Positions 1 to 9,632 of a stretch of DNA of 64,000 nt are shown in pieces; the first letter of the stretch is position 1, and every line of letters starts with the position of its first letter. The notes under the pieces are model-generated. The model did no database searches and was not told where the DNA came from. It was given only the letters and a program-made list of their open reading frames with translations. This DNA is from Algibacillus agarilyticus. GTDB lineage: Bacteria; Pseudomonadota; Gammaproteobacteria; Enterobacterales; Alteromonadaceae. A program made the position numbers and the translations under genes. The stretch covers positions 1-64,000 of the forward strand of contig NZ_QMED01000004.1 of assembly GCF_003286125.1 (NCBI RefSeq), written 5' to 3'.

Positions 1-318
1 ATCGCCGTAAGGTTAATGCAACTTCAAGAATGGGCTCAAAACAAAGAAGAAGCTAAAGCGATAGATTGTACTTGTTACGTAGAAAGTACGACATGGCAAT
101 TGCTGTGGATGAAAGTAGAAAAAGGGAAAGGCCTTCCGACTAAACCTCCTTCACTTTATTGGTTGTATTACGCTATAGCAAGGTACGGTGGCTGGTATGA
201 CAGCAAACGCAACGGACGAGTAGGGATGAAAGTGTTATGGCAAGGTTGGATAAAATTGGCCGAAATGATAGAGTCAATTGCGATGTTAAAATCACTTCAG
301 CAGGCTGGAGACTTGTGA
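1..318 (+). CDS. IS4-family transposase, C-terminal part (cut by window edge)
   Basis: The frame is open from base 1 (codons ATC GCC GTA ...), so the gene starts left of the window and 105 codons are visible. The segment PPSLYWLYYAIARYGGWYDS followed by KRNGRVGMKVLWQGW is the conserved C-terminal signature of IS4/IS50 transposases (compare the Tn5-type pattern ...AIGRLGGF..KRDGEPG.K.LWRGW). The protein would catalyse cut-and-paste transposition; the visible part includes the end of the catalytic core region and the C-terminal dimerisation region. The stop codon TGA at 316-318 falls inside the element's terminal inverted repeat. Whether the full gene is intact cannot be seen. Confidence 0.85.
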   Translation: MAVRLMQLQEWAQNKEEAKAIDCTCYVESTTWQLLWMKVEKGKGLPTKPPSLYWLYYAIARYGGWYDSKRNGRVGMKVLWQGWIKLAEMIESIAMLKSLQQAGDL

Positions 319-329
319 TCAAGAGACAG
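311..329. repeat. Terminal inverted repeat of the IS50-like element
   Basis: These 19 bp read CTGTCTCTTGATCACAAGT on the minus strand. The match to IS50 ends (19 bp, CTG-start, internal TCTTGATC) is direct. It would be the transposase binding and cleavage site at the element's right end. Confidence 0.8.
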
Positions 330-497
330 ACTTACATCCATGATAAGCAAAGCCGTCAAAGCTACCGCGTCCTGCTCTCGCCCCTTACCTGCATCCATGC
401 AGGCAAGCTTCGAGACTCCATCAGCATATGCTCTATTATGTGATTGGGGCGAGTAAGCGCTGACAATGAACCATAAAACCTGAGCGAGAAGACTATA
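330..497 (-). repeat. Dispersed repeat, copy A (truncated by the IS)
   Basis: Read on the minus strand this matches the repeat copies at 22498-22626 and 23889-24161. It begins at the TATAGTC terminus (491-497 as GACTATA), passes through the shared GGTTTTATGGTTCATTGTC block and the CCTGCATGGATGCAGG hairpin, and is cut at ...GGATGTAAGT where the IS begins. The last ~60 bp, including the second terminus, must lie on the far side of the IS, outside this window. It carries the hairpin module that copy B lacks, and lacks the ~50-bp insert of copy C. From 498 to 697 I see no gene or structure beyond AT-rich spacer. Confidence 0.85.
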
Positions 498-697
498 TTA
501 GACTATTTGTTAAAAATGAGGAATAGATAGACAAAAAACAGTAAGCACGAGAATCAATTAAAGTAATCCTTGTTTATACGTAAGTCGAATTAATAAAAAG
601 TTTTGTGAATCGAAGTGAAGTGACCACGATAAATTGAGTATGCTTTATCGTGGTGTATATTGTTATCAATTTTTTAAATCAAGTTAACTCATCAAAC

Positions 698-1702
698 TTA
701 AAGTCTTTCTAACATGGCGGCGGTAAAATCGGTTGTACCTGATCGTCCACCTAAATCGCGTGTTGTTCGATCACCTGCTTCAATTGCCGACCTTAATGCA
801 ATCATTATTTTTTGTGCTTTATCTGGCATGTTTAAATACTCTAACATTTGTATAGCAGCCAAAATCACCGATGTGGGATTCGCTAAATTTTTACCTGCTA
901 TATCAGGTGCGCTACCATGAACCGCTTCAAAAATAGCAACTTCATCACCAATATTAGCGCCTGGAGCCATCCCTAAACCACCGACTAACCCTGCACATAA
1001 ATCAGAAATTATATCGCCAAATAAATTGGTTGTGACAATAATATCGAATTGTTGTGGGTTCATCACTAATTGCATACAGGCATTATCAACAATCATTTCA
1101 TTGGTTGTAATGTCTGGGTATTGTTTACTAATCTCGCGAGCGACGGTTAAAAATAAGCCTGAAGTCGATTTTAGAATATTGGCTTTATGTACAATTGTGA
1201 CTTTTTTACGGCCTTCTTTAACCGCTAATTCATAAGCAAATTTGACTATTTTTTCAGAGCCACTCCGCGTTACTATACTTGTCGCTTCTGCGGTTAAACC
1301 ATCTTCAGAGATAATTTGGCCGGCCCCTGAATACAAACCTTGAGTATTTTCACGAATGGTTACAATGTCTATATTTTCATATCGAGCCTTCGTCCCTTTA
1401 AAACTCGATACCGGTCGCATATTCGCATACAAATTAAATTGCTGCCGAAGTGTTACGTTTACAGAGGTAAAGCCATCACCAACAGGGGTCGTCAATGGGC
1501 CTTTAAGTGTTATTTTATTTTTTGCTATCGTGTCAAGGGTGGCTTGAGGTAACAATTCGCCGATAGATTCTAAAGCGGTTAAACCGGCGTTAACAAAATC
1601 ATATTCAAAATTGCAGCCAACTTTATCTAGGATCTTAAGGGTAGAATCTACAATGCTAGGGCCAATTCCATCACCTGGTATTACAGTAATACGTTGAATC
1701 AT
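698..1702 (-). CDS. NAD-type isocitrate dehydrogenase family protein
   Basis: The 334-aa protein belongs to the beta-decarboxylating dehydrogenase family (isocitrate/isopropylmalate). It opens with VIPGDGIGPSIV, has the substrate motif SVNVTLRQQFNLYANMRPV, then the TIRENTQGLYSG segment and the metal-binding aspartates in NLFGDIISDL. The nucleotide-site segment near residues 264-280 is EAVHGSAPDIAGKNLANPTS. The short length and SVNVTLR motif fit the NAD-dependent isocitrate dehydrogenase seen in Alteromonadales rather than LeuB; homoisocitrate or tartrate activity cannot be excluded. It would act in the cytosol, converting isocitrate to 2-oxoglutarate. The start has a good ribosome site (AGAGAG). 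It is the last gene before the IS-repeat region. Confidence 0.85.
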   Translation of the reverse strand: MIQRITVIPGDGIGPSIVDSTLKILDKVGCNFEYDFVNAGLTALESIGELLPQATLDTIAKNKITLKGPLTTPVGDGFTSVNVTLRQQFNLYANMRPVSSFKGTKARYENIDIVTIRENTQGLYSGAGQIISEDGLTAEATSIVTRSGSEKIVKFAYELAVKEGRKKVTIVHKANILKSTSGLFLTVAREISKQYPDITTNEMIVDNACMQLVMNPQQFDIIVTTNLFGDIISDLCAGLVGGLGMAPGANIGDEVAIFEAVHGSAPDIAGKNLANPTSVILAAIQMLEYLNMPDKAQKIMIALRSAIEAGDRTTRDLGGRSGTTDFTAAMLERL

Positions 1703-1755
1703 TATAGCTCTCTTGAATTGCTAATAATTATATTGTTATTCTAGCAATAAATTCA

Positions 1756-3384
1756 CTACATTTGGTTATAATGAATTGGCATATGGCCCTTATGATTGTC
1801 ATTAACGGTTACATAAGGGTTATTTTTAATAAGCACCTGATTTAATTTAGTTATTTTTGTCATCATTTCTGTTTTTGCATGGGATTTAATGCTCGATAAA
1901 ATACACGAAAAACAGAGGTTAAAAAGACTTTGTTGCTTAGGGCTTAATTTATGAATATCATTTAAATTTAACGTCGTTAGCTTAATATAATTTTTTAATT
2001 TTGGTTGTGCTCTTGCCAAATCAGTGGTCTTTGATTCAATTCCTTTTTTACTCACCTTAAAACAATCAAAAATATAGTTTGTTTGTTTTTCTATTTTAAT
2101 TGGATAATTTACGCTTATTTGTTGTTGGAGCAATGAAAAAATCGGCAATAAACAGCAATCTGTGAAAAGCTTATATTCTTCAGCATTATAACCTCGTAAA
2201 CGACAGGCGATTTCGACTTCGTCATGAGCTGACTCAATGATTAACTGCAACAATTCAGAGTGATTAACGTGAACATCACTAAAATGGGAGAGTAAAGCAT
2301 AACGTAAACTCCAAATAATGATCCTCTCTCGGCCTATAATAGCCACCGCGTGGGTTACTGAATTAACTGTATTGGCCTTTATTAGTAATGTTCGTGCATA
2401 GTTTTTTAATGCATTAGCAAAGCTATCGTCTAATGAAATAATTTCTGCGATCTCTTTAGTGGTGGCCGTTTCGTAATCTATACCAACTGCTGTATTCGTA
2501 TTACCACAAATAGACTCCGCCTTGTTCGGGGTCGCAAGTTGTTTTTTAGTTAAGTGGGATATAGCATTATCGATCGACACTAACGATAATTTAACTCCGC
2601 TTGTAAACTCAATGCCGTCTGGTTTAGGTTGGCTTTGCACATCTGCTTGTTCTGCACCAACTATGTCTAAATGGTGGTTAGTTTGGTTTACTACAACATG
2701 AGCTACATCATCAATTAAAACCGATGTGCCGATTAACGATAAATGTAAATACAAGGCGTTATTAAAATGGATTTCCGTTGATAATTCATTTTTACATTTT
2801 AACTTTAATAGTTTTTCCCATGAATTTATCGGGCTATTGGCACTTAGCGGTGATAACAATTCGATTGTTTGAGTAATATATAAAAATAAATGCTGACTGT
2901 ATAAATATGTGTGGCGCGTTTGATTTAATTTATCGCGGTTAACAAAAGGTAATTTTAAATGCGTAACATGTTGAGCGTTGATGATATTATTTTTAAACAA
3001 ATATCCAATTGATTGTCTTGATTTTATATAAACAATGGCTAATTTGTCTGAATTAAGCGCCTTTGTTAGATAACGTGATACACAAAGTTCTTTAACTAAA
3101 AAAATATAAATTAATTGCTTAACAAAGGTTGGTGGTAAATCGAGTTCTATCGATAACAACTTTAATAACGCGATCGATTTAATCGCCCGTAAACAGCCTA
3201 AATTAATTTGCTGTTGACTCATAATAATTAATTTTAAAATATCTGCGGAGTGTTGAAAATGAGAGTGCCAAAAATCGGTTATTATTTTTAGATGTAATAC
3301 AATATTTTCTGGTTGATAATGAGGGACGTTTTCTATTAAATCTAAATGCAATTTAACAATTTGTGCATAAGATTGTTTAGTCAT
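1756..3384 (-). CDS. HDOD-like domain protein, possible signalling or regulatory protein
   Basis: The 542-aa protein has no signal peptide or membrane segment. The only recognisable part is around residues 300-365, where TTKEIAEIISLDDSFANALK, then VNSVTHAVAIIGRERIIIW, follow the usual HDOD layout (E(I/L)A.IIS.D....L followed by ..SV..A...LG...). The N-terminal half is leucine- and isoleucine-rich helix with no family I can name. HDOD proteins usually act in signalling, often beside GGDEF/EAL proteins, without visible catalytic residues. The ATG at 3384 is preferred over the adjacent in-frame TTG, with AAGG upstream. It follows the DUF3192 gene with a 9-bp gap, so co-transcription is likely. 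Confidence 0.55.
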   Translation of the reverse strand: MTKQSYAQIVKLHLDLIENVPHYQPENIVLHLKIITDFWHSHFQHSADILKLIIMSQQQINLGCLRAIKSIALLKLLSIELDLPPTFVKQLIYIFLVKELCVSRYLTKALNSDKLAIVYIKSRQSIGYLFKNNIINAQHVTHLKLPFVNRDKLNQTRHTYLYSQHLFLYITQTIELLSPLSANSPINSWEKLLKLKCKNELSTEIHFNNALYLHLSLIGTSVLIDDVAHVVVNQTNHHLDIVGAEQADVQSQPKPDGIEFTSGVKLSLVSIDNAISHLTKKQLATPNKAESICGNTNTAVGIDYETATTKEIAEIISLDDSFANALKNYARTLLIKANTVNSVTHAVAIIGRERIIIWSLRYALLSHFSDVHVNHSELLQLIIESAHDEVEIACRLRGYNAEEYKLFTDCCLLPIFSLLQQQISVNYPIKIEKQTNYIFDCFKVSKKGIESKTTDLARAQPKLKNYIKLTTLNLNDIHKLSPKQQSLFNLCFSCILSSIKSHAKTEMMTKITKLNQVLIKNNPYVTVNDNHKGHMPIHYNQM

Positions 3385-3393
3385 CAATGTGCC

Positions 3394-3771
3394 TTATGAT
3401 GCTTGTTGATATTGCTGGTAAGAGTCATGACCCCAGCTGACTAACTTGTCATTAATAAAGAGTAGGCTTGTACATTCATCTTGAGTTGTGAAACCATCTT
3501 TTTTAATATGATGGGTGCGATAAAACAAAACTTGTGCCATTCCCAATTGGGTTTTTTTTGCCTCAGTGATATCTGGCGGCCCCATTAATTCAATGATTGA
3601 TGCTTTCGATTGTGAAAGCTGTAACTTTTCAATTATTTTTAAATTGTAAGCTTGCCTATCTTCAAATTGCATTTGGCTTTGATCATCTTTCACGACAAAC
3701 CACACACACGAACCAAAAAATAAATAAGTAATTAAACCTATCATCAAAACTAATGGGGCTTTGGTTTTCAT
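3394..3771 (-). CDS. DUF3192 family membrane-anchored protein
   Basis: The 125-aa protein starts with a single hydrophobic segment (about residues 4-24, ending FFGSCVWFVV). This is followed by the family core: L.LSQSKASIIELMGPPDITEA, then QVLFYRTHHIKKDGFTTQDECT and an ending LVSWGHD. That YRT...DG.TT.(D/E)CT pattern is typical of DUF3192, known in Vibrio, Shewanella and Alteromonas; function unknown. I place the start at 3771 because ATG there is preceded by TTGGAG. Longer upstream reading would run into the SDR gene. The cysteine in FFGSC might be a lipobox but is not convincing. Confidence 0.8.
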   Translation of the reverse strand: MKTKAPLVLMIGLITYLFFGSCVWFVVKDDQSQMQFEDRQAYNLKIIEKLQLSQSKASIIELMGPPDITEAKKTQLGMAQVLFYRTHHIKKDGFTTQDECTSLLFINDKLVSWGHDSYQQYQQAS

Positions 3772-3802
3772 TATCCGCTCCAATGGCTGAAATAAATGTA
3801 TT

Positions 3803-4495
3803 TTACCAAGGGATAACTGTGCCATCAAAGCTGATAAACTGCCCAGATTGTTCATCTGTCAGGTTATCAATCACTTTAGTTAAACCGAGTGTCGATTCAT
3901 CGGTATTAATTAACGCATTTGGCCCTCCCATTTCGGTGAGTACCCAGCCAGGATGCAAGGCGACGACTTTAATTTCTTTTGTTACTAAATCGATAGATAA
4001 GCTTTTAACCACACTATTTAAGGCCGCTTTGGATGAACGGTATATATAACTTCCACCCGAGCCATTATCTGCCATACTTCCCATTTTACTACTCAAAAAT
4101 GCAATTTTTTTAACATGAGAACGAGCAAGATTAGCTTCAAACGCTTGAGTAACCATAAAAGGAGCAATTGTATTGATTCTGAGTACATCAAGCCATTCAT
4201 CAGCCGTAATCATATGATTTTCAATGCCTTTAGGTCCATAAACACCAGCATTATTTATCAATATATCAATGGTTTCACCTGATAATTCTAAAGCAAGGTT
4301 TTTAATCGAAGTCGCTTCAGACACATCCAGATCATGGACTATAATATTTTCATTTTCTTTTGCTAACGTGAGTAAATCTTCAGCATGATGAAGGTTTCTA
4401 CAGGTAGCAAAAACTTTGCAACCTTCACTGGCGTAATGATTTGTTAATGAAAAGCCAATCCCACGATTGGCTCCAGTTATTAGTATTGTTTTCAT
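3803..4495 (-). CDS. Short-chain dehydrogenase/reductase
   Basis: This 230-aa protein is a classical SDR. The Rossmann motif is TGANRGIG at residues 7-14, the NNAG motif is near residue 86, and the active-site serine is in the IAFLSSKMGSMA segment. The catalytic pair is YIYRSSKAA (Tyr..Lys). It would reduce or oxidise a small carbonyl or alcohol with NAD(P)H; the substrate cannot be read from the sequence. Its start lies 3 bp after the ppnN stop codon, with its ribosome site (AAAGAGTAG) inside the ppnN end, so translation is probably coupled to ppnN. Confidence 0.85.
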   Translation of the reverse strand: MKTILITGANRGIGFSLTNHYASEGCKVFATCRNLHHAEDLLTLAKENENIIVHDLDVSEATSIKNLALELSGETIDILINNAGVYGPKGIENHMITADEWLDVLRINTIAPFMVTQAFEANLARSHVKKIAFLSSKMGSMADNGSGGSYIYRSSKAALNSVVKSLSIDLVTKEIKVVALHPGWVLTEMGGPNALINTDESTLGLTKVIDNLTDEQSGQFISFDGTVIPW

Positions 4496-4498
4496 TGT

Positions 4499-5857
4499 CT
4501 ACTCTTTGATTACTTCATAACAAGGAACATATTGAGTTCCAGGTAATTTCATTCTACCTTGCGCCATAAAATCTTGTAACAAAGTATCCATTAAATCCAT
4601 TAATGCTTTGTCGCCATGTATTTTAAATGGGCCTTGTTTCTTTATTTGTTTAACACCTTCATCTTTCACATTGCCTGCCACAATTGATGAAAAGGCTCGT
4701 CGTAAATTGGCGGCTAATTTGGCTTTGTCTTGTGCCAAATGTAAATCTAATTTAGCTACATTTTCATGCGTCGGATTAAAAGGGTATTGAAAATCTGCTT
4801 CAATTTTTAATGACCAATTATAATGATAAGCATCACCAATTGATTTACGGTATTGTCGCACTTCATTCATCTGGCTTTTCATAATTGTTGCCACTCGCTC
4901 TGCATCATCAACAACTATGGTGTAGCGACGTTGCGCTTCTTCACCTAACGTTTGGCCAATAAATGCATCAATACTTTCAAAATAGGCTTTGCTTTCTTTA
5001 GGCCCTGTTAATACGACCGGTAAAGCTTGATGCGTATTAGCGGGGTTCATTAAAATCCCTAAAATATACAGTAATTCTTCTGCCGTTCCGACCCCACCTG
5101 GAAAGATTACAATACCGTGCGCAACCCTAACAAACGCTTCTAAACGTTTTTCTATATCGGGCAATATAACCAACTCATTGACGATCGGGTTAGGGGGCTC
5201 TGCCGCAATAATAGAAGGCTCTGTTAAACCTAAATAGCGCCCATTATTGATTCTTTGTTTTAAATGACCAATAGTTGCACCTTTCATTGGCCCTTTCATT
5301 GCGCCAGGGCCACAACCCGTACATAAGTTAAGACTGCGTAAACCTAATTGATAACCGACTTCTTTAGTATATTTGTATTCAATTTCTTTGATAGAGTGTC
5401 CACCCCAACAAACTATCATGCTCGGGTCAACAGCTGTTTGAAGCGCCCCTGCATTACGTAAAATATCAAACACAAAGTGCGTTATGTAGTTAGCATTATC
5501 AGCTTCTGAAATTGTTATATTTCGTTTGATATCAGTATATAAAATATCACGTAAAACGGTAAACAATAGTTCTCGAATACCCGCAATTAATTCACCATCG
5601 ACGAAAGCATGTTCAGGCGGGTTAATGAGTTCTAATTTAACACCTCGTTCGCGTCTTATTACTTTAATATCAAAATCTGAATAAGCTTTATAGATGGTTT
5701 CACTGTCGTCGGTATCGCTACCCACATTGAGTACCGCTAAAGAACAATTCCTATACATAATGTAAAGAGGAGAGTTAGTTGATTTAGTTAATCTATCCAC
5801 CTCAAGTTGAGATAATAGATCCATACTACCCACTGGGTTAACTTGGAATATTTTCAT
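4499..5857 (-). CDS. ppnN: Pyrimidine/purine nucleotide 5'-monophosphate nucleosidase PpnN
   Basis: The 452-aa protein has the three-part build of PpnN (YgdH): an N-terminal domain of about 130 residues, a central LOG/Rossmann-like domain and a C-terminal domain. The LOG signature [20 protein letters not shown] and the [16 protein letters not shown] segment are plain. The enzyme hydrolyses nucleoside monophosphates to base and ribose 5-phosphate. The E. coli protein is known to respond to (p)ppGpp. Length matches the family (about 450). The start has an AAGGAA ribosome site. It is the first gene of a likely ppnN-SDR-DUF3192-HDOD run. Confidence 0.92.
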   Translation of the reverse strand: MKIFQVNPVGSMDLLSQLEVDRLTKSTNSPLYIMYRNCSLAVLNVGSDTDDSETIYKAYSDFDIKVIRRERGVKLELINPPEHAFVDGELIAGIRELLFTVLRDILYTDIKRNITISEADNANYITHFVFDILRNAGALQTAVDPSMIVCWGGHSIKEIEYKYTKEVGYQLGLRSLNLCTGCGPGAMKGPMKGATIGHLKQRINNGRYLGLTEPSIIAAEPPNPIVNELVILPDIEKRLEAFVRVAHGIVIFPGGVGTAEELLYILGILMNPANTHQALPVVLTGPKESKAYFESIDAFIGQTLGEEAQRRYTIVVDDAERVATIMKSQMNEVRQYRKSIGDAYHYNWSLKIEADFQYPFNPTHENVAKLDLHLAQDKAKLAANLRRAFSSIVAGNVKDEGVKQIKKQGPFKIHGDKALMDLMDTLLQDFMAQGRMKLPGTQYVPCYEVIKE

Positions 5858-5959
5858 ATAAGTTCCTTAGCCAATTGTTTTTTATATCTCAATTATTCAT
5901 TGACATATACCTATTTTTTATAAAAAAAGGGTTATGTTACAACTATAGCTTAGGAATTT

Positions 5960-5985
5960 AAAAATAGCGTTTTAAAAACGCTATA
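5960..5985 (-). terminator. Rho-independent terminator after the GGDEF gene
   Basis: ATAGCGTTTT at 5964-5973 pairs with AAAACGCTAT at 5975-5984. On the minus strand the stem is followed by TTTTT. It lies 70 bp after the stop of the diguanylate cyclase gene and before the ppnN promoter region. Confidence 0.7.
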
Positions 5986-6055
5986 TGATTGAAATTAATA
6001 TAAAATTAATAAAAATAGAGGTTAGGAGGGCTGAGTTAATTTAAAGAAAAAGTCA

Positions 6056-7660
6056 TTACTTTGTAATAATGACTTTATCGCGTCCTGTTCTTTTCGCTTT
6101 GTATAATGCTTCGTCAGCACGATCAAAAGCCCCAAGAGGGGAGTCACCCTTTCTAAACTGTGTTGCGCCAATTGAGATGGTACAGTTAATACTTTTATCT
6201 TTAAATTTAAATGGAATGCGTTTTATTTGTTCTCTGATTAAATTCAATTTAGCCTCTAAAGCTGCTAATTTTGTTTCGGGTACCAATACAACAAATTCTT
6301 CTCCACCGTAACGTGCAATGAAGTCGGTTTCACGCAAAAATTTACGCAGCGCGAGGGCTATAACTTGTAAAGTACGATCCCCTGCAGAATGACCAAATGT
6401 GTCATTTATTCGTTTAAAGTGATCGATATCAATAACGGCCAAGCATAAGTCATGGTTATAACGATCCCAACGCGTAAATTCTATCTCTAACCTTTCATCA
6501 AATGCGGCACGATTCGGTAATTTAGTTAAAGCATCTTGTAATGATTTAAATCGTTGTTCAGACAGTTTTGATTTATAACTTTCAGCTTCTTTTTCTAAGT
6601 CACCCAAGCGAGTTTGCATTTGAGTCAAGCTGTCTAGTAACAGACCTTGCTCTTGTTGTTCGATGCTTTCTTTTTCGGCTAGCGCTTCAGCAATATCGCC
6701 AATTCGAGACGTTACACTGATTTTAAGTTCATTTAAATCTGTTGCACTATTTACATCATCACCGATTAAAGACAGGCTATTACGTAATTTTTCATTGAGT
6801 GCAACTTTCGTGCTCGATGTACGGCGTGTACCTGTTAACGAGTTAGAAACCGCATCATGAACAGATGATAAGGCTTCATTAAGAGTTAATAAAAAGCTTT
6901 GGGCAGATTGCCGTTCTTCCGTTATGTTACCAACAATTATACGAATAACATCAACACAACAATCCACTAAAATACGAGGACTAATTGGTTTACTCAAATC
7001 ATCTCTGATTTTTTCAATTTTTTGTGATGACTCACCCGAAAATGCAAGGTTACTTAAAATATTGAGTAATTCATTTGAAATCGTCTTTTGCAACTCAACC
7101 AGATCAACAGACTCATCCGCTTTACCAGTTGGGGTAGGTGTTCCGCTAGCAAGCGCATTAAGTAATCCACCTTTAGGGATTGATTCTAATTTTGCGAGCT
7201 CTAATGATTTGTTATAAAGCCGCGCAATAAGCTCGATTTGCGGTAAAAAACCAACGATAGATAACGGCGTTGTTTCAAGCTCTTTTGCGACAGTGTCAAG
7301 TTCACGTTTTAAATCTTTAGGCAAACCTTTCACTTTTTGTAAATTTGAAGCGACATCTAATAAAGAGTCTTGAGATTTTTGCATATCGCGAGCAACACGA
7401 TTACTGTGTTGGCTTAAAACATTAAGTACACTGGTGATAAACGTTTCAACATTTTGAAAGTCTTTACCTTGAGCTATCACCGCTCTTAGTTGCGCGAGTT
7501 TGTTATCGAGTTCGAGATCGATTCCTTTACAAGTTTGTGAAAGTCGACTAATTAATTGAGTAAGCTTATCAAATTGATTTTGATAGCTTTTTTCTAACAA
7601 TTTATTAGCTTTTTGTGTTTTAACTAATTTTTTAGTGATTAATTCTAATTGACCAGACAC
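6056..7660 (-). CDS. Diguanylate cyclase with long coiled-coil N-terminus
   Basis: This 534-aa cytosolic protein has no membrane segment. Residues 1-370 are helical and partly coiled coil, and the GGDEF domain fills residues 370-534. The active-site motif GGEEF at 452-456 is intact. Five residues upstream is RETD, a full RxxD inhibitory (I) site, so product inhibition by c-di-GMP is expected. It should make c-di-GMP from two GTP. DKLTQ.. of typical DGCs is replaced by DALTKLPNRAAFDERL. The start is GTG at 7660 with AAGGAA about 10 bases upstream. The signal sensed by the N-terminal half is unknown. Confidence 0.88.
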   Translation of the reverse strand: MSGQLELITKKLVKTQKANKLLEKSYQNQFDKLTQLISRLSQTCKGIDLELDNKLAQLRAVIAQGKDFQNVETFITSVLNVLSQHSNRVARDMQKSQDSLLDVASNLQKVKGLPKDLKRELDTVAKELETTPLSIVGFLPQIELIARLYNKSLELAKLESIPKGGLLNALASGTPTPTGKADESVDLVELQKTISNELLNILSNLAFSGESSQKIEKIRDDLSKPISPRILVDCCVDVIRIIVGNITEERQSAQSFLLTLNEALSSVHDAVSNSLTGTRRTSSTKVALNEKLRNSLSLIGDDVNSATDLNELKISVTSRIGDIAEALAEKESIEQQEQGLLLDSLTQMQTRLGDLEKEAESYKSKLSEQRFKSLQDALTKLPNRAAFDERLEIEFTRWDRYNHDLCLAVIDIDHFKRINDTFGHSAGDRTLQVIALALRKFLRETDFIARYGGEEFVVLVPETKLAALEAKLNLIREQIKRIPFKFKDKSINCTISIGATQFRKGDSPLGAFDRADEALYKAKRTGRDKVIITK

Positions 7661-7831
7661 GTATTATAATTTCCTTCACGCTCTTTCTTAAGCTATAACT
7701 TGTAAATTATTCTGAGCAAAATGCTATATTTAACATTAACATAAAATATGTCTTTAATGATAGTCGTCATATATTAAAGAGAATAAGTAATTTTCATTTT
7801 TTTTATACGAATAATTGTAGAGTGGTAACAA

Positions 7832-9619
7832 ATGATAAAAAAGCGTCGATATTGTATAACGATTTTATTGTTTTTATTCTTATCACCGGTATATAGTCAA
7901 AATGAAATTATTAATTATTACTTAACAATTACCGATGCTGATCAGCATTTAGCCGAAATTGAGCTTCATCACCCTCATACACCAAATAATGAAATCGAAT
8001 TTTCATTACCCGCTTGGCGAACTGGACGTTATGAAATTTTAAACCTTGCCAACGGGATCAGTTCATTTAAGGCACTTGATAAACAAGGTAATGAGCTTCA
8101 CTGGCGCAAAGTGAATAAAAATGCTTGGCGTATTTATAATCCCTCTAAACAAGCCTTTACGCTACGTTACACAGTTTATGCTAATCAACTATCCACTCGA
8201 AGTCGTCATATTGATGATACACATGCTTTTATTAATGCATCTGGCTATTTTTTATATACTAATGTTTCACGATCTTGGCCATTGAAAGTGCAGTTAAATC
8301 TACCTACATTATGGGAAAGTGTTACCGGACTTCCAGCGGTTAAAAATCAGTCTCATCAATATTTAGCCATTAACTATGATCAATTAGTTGATTCTCCAAT
8401 TGAAGCGGGAATCATTGAACGCCATACGTTTATAGTCGAGAATACGCCCTATGAGCTCGCAATTTGGGGAAAAGGTAACTACGACAGTCAGCAGATGGTG
8501 GCTGACTTATCCAAGTTAGTCGCAACTTATCGCCGCATATGGCCCAATAAGCCTTATTCTAAATATGTGTTTATGGTGCATGCCACTACTGATACTCGCG
8601 GGGCAACCGAGCACCTTAATTCGACGATAATTCAACGTAAACGCTTTACTTTTGCTCCGCGTAAACAATACCTTGAATTTTTAGCAACAGCAGCTCATGA
8701 ATTTATCCATACGTGGAACGTTAAATCTTATCGTCCTGCCGAGTTTGTGCCTTATGATTATTTAAAAGAAAAGTACAGCCCGTTACTTTGGATCAGTGAA
8801 GGTTCAACTCGTTACTTTCAGTATCATTTATTAATTGCCGCAGGGTTAATGACCCCAAGTGAATATTTACAAATTTTAGCTAACGAAATGTTTGAGCACC
8901 ATGCAACTCCCGGAACACAAAAACAATCTCTGGCTGATGCTAGTTTAGATAAATGGATAGCCGTAAAGGGTCATCAAGCATTAAACCATAGTGTCAATAT
9001 TTATGATGAAGGCGCATTGTTATCATTTATTTTAGACATGAAGTTACTGTCACAAAGTTTAGGAAAAATAAGCTATCGAGATGTTCATGCCGAACTTTAT
9101 AAACGCTTCGCCACGACAATTGCTTTTAATACACAAGATGTATTAACGATTTTAAAAGATTTAACAGGCGAAGATTATTCTGATTGGTGGCGCTCACATG
9201 TGGAAAAACCAATAGATCTCATTTTTGAACCCGCCTTAAATACTATTGGATTAACCTTAGAAAAATCAATTAAATACAAACAAAGTGGCATAAACTTTCA
9301 AATAAAGCAGAATCTAAACCAGGTGCGACAAGTAAAAGAGGCATCACCGGCCTGGAAAGCAGGAATAACAGCGGGCGATATAATAATCGCTATTAATGAC
9401 TTACGATTATACCCTCATACATTTGACCAGCGTTTAGATGATTACCAGCCGAACCAAGAGATTCAATTAACGTTATTTAGACGTGATGAGTTAATTACCC
9501 GTCGCTTGGTGGTGCCGAATGAAACAACAAGTGAATATAAAATTGTACCTCTCATTAATCCATCCGCCTCACAACGTAAATTATATCAAGCGTGGCTCGG
9601 CGTTGAATATGATTTTTAA
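7832..9619 (+). CDS. M61 family metallopeptidase with PDZ domain
   Basis: The 595-aa protein starts with a signal peptide (KKRRYCITILLFLFLSPVYS), so it is periplasmic or exported. It has an N-terminal beta-rich domain and then the zinc site HEFIHTWN at residues 289-296 (HExxH). The third ligand is expected in WISEGSTRYFQ about 30 residues later. A C-terminal PDZ-like domain follows around residues 485-560 (KEASPAWKAGITAGDIIIAI). This is the M61 (glycyl aminopeptidase-like) build and length. It would cleave small residues from peptides. It is transcribed alone, divergent from the diguanylate cyclase gene. Confidence 0.88.
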   Translation: MIKKRRYCITILLFLFLSPVYSQNEIINYYLTITDADQHLAEIELHHPHTPNNEIEFSLPAWRTGRYEILNLANGISSFKALDKQGNELHWRKVNKNAWRIYNPSKQAFTLRYTVYANQLSTRSRHIDDTHAFINASGYFLYTNVSRSWPLKVQLNLPTLWESVTGLPAVKNQSHQYLAINYDQLVDSPIEAGIIERHTFIVENTPYELAIWGKGNYDSQQMVADLSKLVATYRRIWPNKPYSKYVFMVHATTDTRGATEHLNSTIIQRKRFTFAPRKQYLEFLATAAHEFIHTWNVKSYRPAEFVPYDYLKEKYSPLLWISEGSTRYFQYHLLIAAGLMTPSEYLQILANEMFEHHATPGTQKQSLADASLDKWIAVKGHQALNHSVNIYDEGALLSFILDMKLLSQSLGKISYRDVHAELYKRFATTIAFNTQDVLTILKDLTGEDYSDWWRSHVEKPIDLIFEPALNTIGLTLEKSIKYKQSGINFQIKQNLNQVRQVKEASPAWKAGITAGDIIIAINDLRLYPHTFDQRLDDYQPNQEIQLTLFRRDELITRRLVVPNETTSEYKIVPLINPSASQRKLYQAWLGVEYDF

Positions 9620-9632
9620 TAAGTCAAAGGCA

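Larger units (their letters stand above)
1..329 (+). mobile_element. Right end of an IS4-family (IS50-like) insertion sequence
   Basis: The element runs in from beyond the left edge. Its right boundary is set by a 19-bp terminus at 311-329 which, read outwards-in on the minus strand, is CTGTCTCTTGATCACAAGT. This closely matches the known IS50 inside end (CTGTCTCTTGATC...) at one side and the IS50 outside end (...ACACAAGT) at the other. The transposase stop codon lies inside this terminus. Sequence from 330 on belongs to a dispersed repeat also found at 23889-24161, so the element interrupted that repeat. IS50-type elements make 9-bp target duplications, so ACTTACATC (330-338) is the predicted duplicate. 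Confidence 0.85.

Noticed and set aside
237-443. 68-codon open frame overlapping the transposase end
   Set aside because: It crosses the IS boundary into the non-coding repeat in another frame and has no family resemblance.
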